A DNA stretch of 64,000 nucleotides, taken from Chamaecyparis obtusa (taxonomy: Eukaryota > Streptophyta > Pinopsida > Cupressales > Cupressaceae). The notes beneath the pieces were generated by a model. The model had not been told where the DNA came from and searched no databases. It saw only the letters and a program-made list of their open reading frames with translations. The position numbers were made by a program, and so were the translations under genes. The stretch lies in the NCBI GenBank assembly GCA_027943335.1, contig BSBK01001537.1:79501-143500 (forward strand), given 5' to 3'. Shown here piece by piece: positions 61,534 through 64,000 of this stretch. Position 1 is the stretch's first letter. The number at the start of each line of letters is the position of its first letter.

Positions 61534-61728
61534 CTAATAACCGCTGAAAACTTGAAATTTTCCCTGTTCAAGTGCAAAACAATTGCACCCTGTCAAATCA
61601 AATAAGTGCTGATATAATTCCATAACTTCTTTATATTTCTTAGACTGAACGCTCAAGTGACTGTGAGAACGACATATATCCGGACGAGCATCACTTGTCG
61701 GAGCTTTTTCTGCCCGTTTACAGGCCAT
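61534..61728 (-). CDS. Unrecognised 64-aa ORF upstream of the host gene
   Basis: Starts in a favourable plant context (CAACAAAATGGCC) and reads MACKRAEKAPTSDARPD and on to MELYQHLFDL. No domain is recognised. It could be an upstream ORF of the host transcript, the first exon of another gene, or chance. It shares the host gene's strand and lies 114 bases upstream of its ATG. Confidence 0.3.
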   Translation of the reverse strand: MACKRAEKAPTSDARPDICRSHSHLSVQSKKYKEVMELYQHLFDLTGCNCFALEQGKFQVFSGY

Positions 61729-62309
61729 TTTGTTGATTACGTTTGATCAAGAAGAAAATAAATTATTCAAAATAATTATTGTAAGGAAAAGGAACCACTT
61801 ACATAATTAATCTATTAATAAAAAATAAATAAATACAAATAAATAATTCAGAATCTCTGTTCAAAGCTATTTCAATTGTGTTGATCTGTTTCAGATTTAT
61901 TTTATTTTATTTTATGATGAATTTGTCGTTATCTTGTCTATGAATGTGATTATCGTATTTATCTCTACATACTCTTTTTTGGGTCTTTTTTCAATTGTTC
62001 AAGATAAACAACAAATAAATATAGTGGCGGATAGCTAAAACAAGCCTCAAAAGGGGACAAATTTGTTGACGAATGAATGGCTTTGTTATACAAGTGTTGA
62101 ATATAGATCAAATGATTGTCTTGAGCCTTTCTATGCCTTTGATCATTCTACCGTAAGAGTTGTTAACTCCTACTTAAACACCTCTATTTGCAAATTTGTT
62201 TGAGGATGGAACATCATAGACCACTTAAGCTTTGTATCCATTCTAGTCTACTATGTGCCCTAAAAGTGCTTAAGAACCTTATCTCCCCATCTAAAATGAT
62301 ACTTTCTAG

Positions 62310-62313
<4 letters not shown>
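61729..62313. other. Intergenic, no feature seen
   Basis: AT-rich DNA without supported genes or repeats. Confidence 0.4.

Positions 62314-62351
<38 letters not shown>
62314..62351. repeat. TA dinucleotide microsatellite
   Basis: About nineteen uninterrupted TA units. Confidence 0.95.
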
Positions 62352-62352
<1 letters not shown>

Positions 62353-62849
62353 CATTCATAAATATAAAGATTATCAAATTTTGTATTGAAAAAATAAAAA
62401 GATTATAAATAAACAAAAAATAAGGTTACTAAATATATCAACTTTACAAATTTATATCTATAATATACATGAAATGCATAGGATCTAATAATTTTTTGTG
62501 ATATAAGGGTTCCATTGCTTAAAAATTTGGAAGAGCTAATTTAGTATTAAAGATCAATGGAATAAGTTCATTAGGTGAGTATTATCAGACAATTTCGATG
62601 AATAAATATCCTTCAGTAGTTTGTATTCAAGTGAAAAGATTTTAGCACAAAAAATTCATCAAAAAATAAAATCTAGCTAACTACAAGATATAAGTTTAGA
62701 CATCCACCATTGCTTGTTTGTGGATTTGATGTTTTGTGTAATCTTTAATACATTGAATGAGACACTCCAAAAAATAAAGATAAATAAAAATCTCTCAGTT
62801 TGGTTTGCATCTTGCTACTGTGATTTATTGTGCCTATTGCCTATTGTTA

Positions 62850-63700
62850 GGAATAACAGTCCACAATACAACTAAGAAGGAGGGTGAATCAGTTGTATGA
62901 CAGATTATTAAACTTTAAACTTTGAGTAGCCACAATATTAGATCCAATGAACACAATGAATGCCAACACAATAACATAATATTTTGGTGTCGGGGAAACC
63001 CTGTTAAAGGTAAAAACCCCGGTGGGAATTAGCACCCACAAATGATGTACTGAGAGTATAATATCCTTGTTAGAAGATTTAGCCATGTCAGGAGTTTATT
63101 GAAACATTACAGTACATAGTCCTTATTATAGGACAAACCTTGTTAGGAGTCAAGAAGAAAGGGAGGGCTCACTGCCCAAAGAAGGTTAAATCCACCTTAA
63201 GAACTCACTGTTCACAACACAAGTGTATAAGAAGAAATACACAATCTTTTGAACTGTTCGGCAGCAACTATCTTTGCTTGATCAATTCCAATGAAGTCCA
63301 CTAGTAAACCTTTGCTCTACATACAGCAGACACAAGCTCGCAACATTCACAACTTATTTATATCACCTTTTTTCCCATCCATATCTTTTCTAAACAAAAG
63401 ACCTCTTATTTATACCTTATTACAATTCTCACGATTAGGTCGGCCCATAAGCCTTTCCTAATTACAAATAATTACATAAACTATTGCTAAGATACACACA
63501 GTATCTAAAACAAGTATACAATGATTACATTACAATATTTAAGGACCGACATCCTTAATTTATGTTTGCCAAGCAAAACACACGCTACATCTCGTAAGTC
63601 AGCTTCCAAATAAGTCTTCTCCAGAACACACGCCACAGTTGATGTCACCAATCATTTTGTACCTTGTGCTGACCAATGAACATCCTTCAGTACCTTGTCT
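62850..63700 (-). mobile_element. Copia-type LTR fragment, minus orientation
   Basis: The minus strand shows ACCGGGGTTTTTACC and GGGTTTCCCCGACACC, a layout common near the end of copia LTRs. It then reaches CACCCTCCTTCTTAG and ends near TTCCTAACA. A GACCTAATCG phrase lies farther upstream. No coding region adjoins it in the window. Confidence 0.5.
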
Positions 63701-64000
63701 ATCATCCTTCAAGCTCGCATACCTTGAATTGATATCATCTGGAAGAAATACCAAAAACACAGAGACTAACTCTGTCATTTCTCACTGTTATAGTCCAGTG
63801 ACCAGTCTTCACCAAAATATCTGTAGCTCATCCAATATGAAACATTATATGATGTGATCTTAGATATAAGATCACAACACCTTCCTGAACTCTCATTTGA
63901 CTTTGCAGCATCAGAAACATCTGTACAGTGTCCGTAAACTGTGATAACTAGTCTATTCTTCTCACAGAAACATATGTTGACATCAGTGAAAAAATACAAA

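Overview
The window reads as nuclear DNA of a seed plant, most likely a gymnosperm such as a conifer. It is AT-rich and dominated by decayed plant LTR retrotransposons (Ty1/copia proteins, initiator-Met-tRNA primer sites, solo LTRs, a TRIM) and hAT transposon remnants. There is no bacterial-style gene density. The species call is an inference.

The main result is that most of the window is ONE host gene on the minus strand. Six exons join without a stop or phase error into 298 codons: 61420-61237, 61144-61056, 60807-60669, 32884-32789, 32601-32479 and 3731-3469. All introns end GT-AG. Two introns are very large, 27,784 bp (32885-60668) and 28,747 bp (3732-32478), and a third runs off the left edge. 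The product has an N-terminal signal anchor, a charged coiled-coil stem and an eight-cysteine PAN/apple-like domain. From memory it matches an uncharacterised plant membrane protein family. The last exon is not in the window. Nearly all transposon material described here therefore lies inside introns.

Intron 5 (3.7-32.5 kb) holds: a copia element with only its 3' LTR (4983-9923) fused to a decayed hAT transposase (9927-11445); a complete non-autonomous LTR element with target duplications (11861-18510), inserted in the hAT 5' region and carrying an unrecognised ~1,210-codon reading frame broken by one TGA; the putative hAT terminus (18790-18987); an inverted pair of LTR-like arms (19.5-23.8 kb) split by a small copia derivative that is itself split by a solo LTR; a second decayed copia (24085-28018); and a solo LTR (30521-31697).

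Intron 3 (32.9-60.7 kb) holds: a solo LTR containing a perfect 336-bp TRIM (34236-36157); two same-family solo LTRs in opposite orientation (38778-39834 and 41202-42235), one inside a ~117-bp tandem array; a SIRE-like copia LTR plus gag (42386-44520); many LTR fragments and local duplications (44.5-59.5 kb); and a hAT dimerisation-domain fragment (59.7-60.0 kb). The 5' flank of the gene (61.4-64.0 kb) has one short unassigned ORF and another LTR fragment.

All homology statements come from reading motifs; no search was run. The target-site duplications, LTR boundaries, splice phases and inverted repeats were read directly from the bases.
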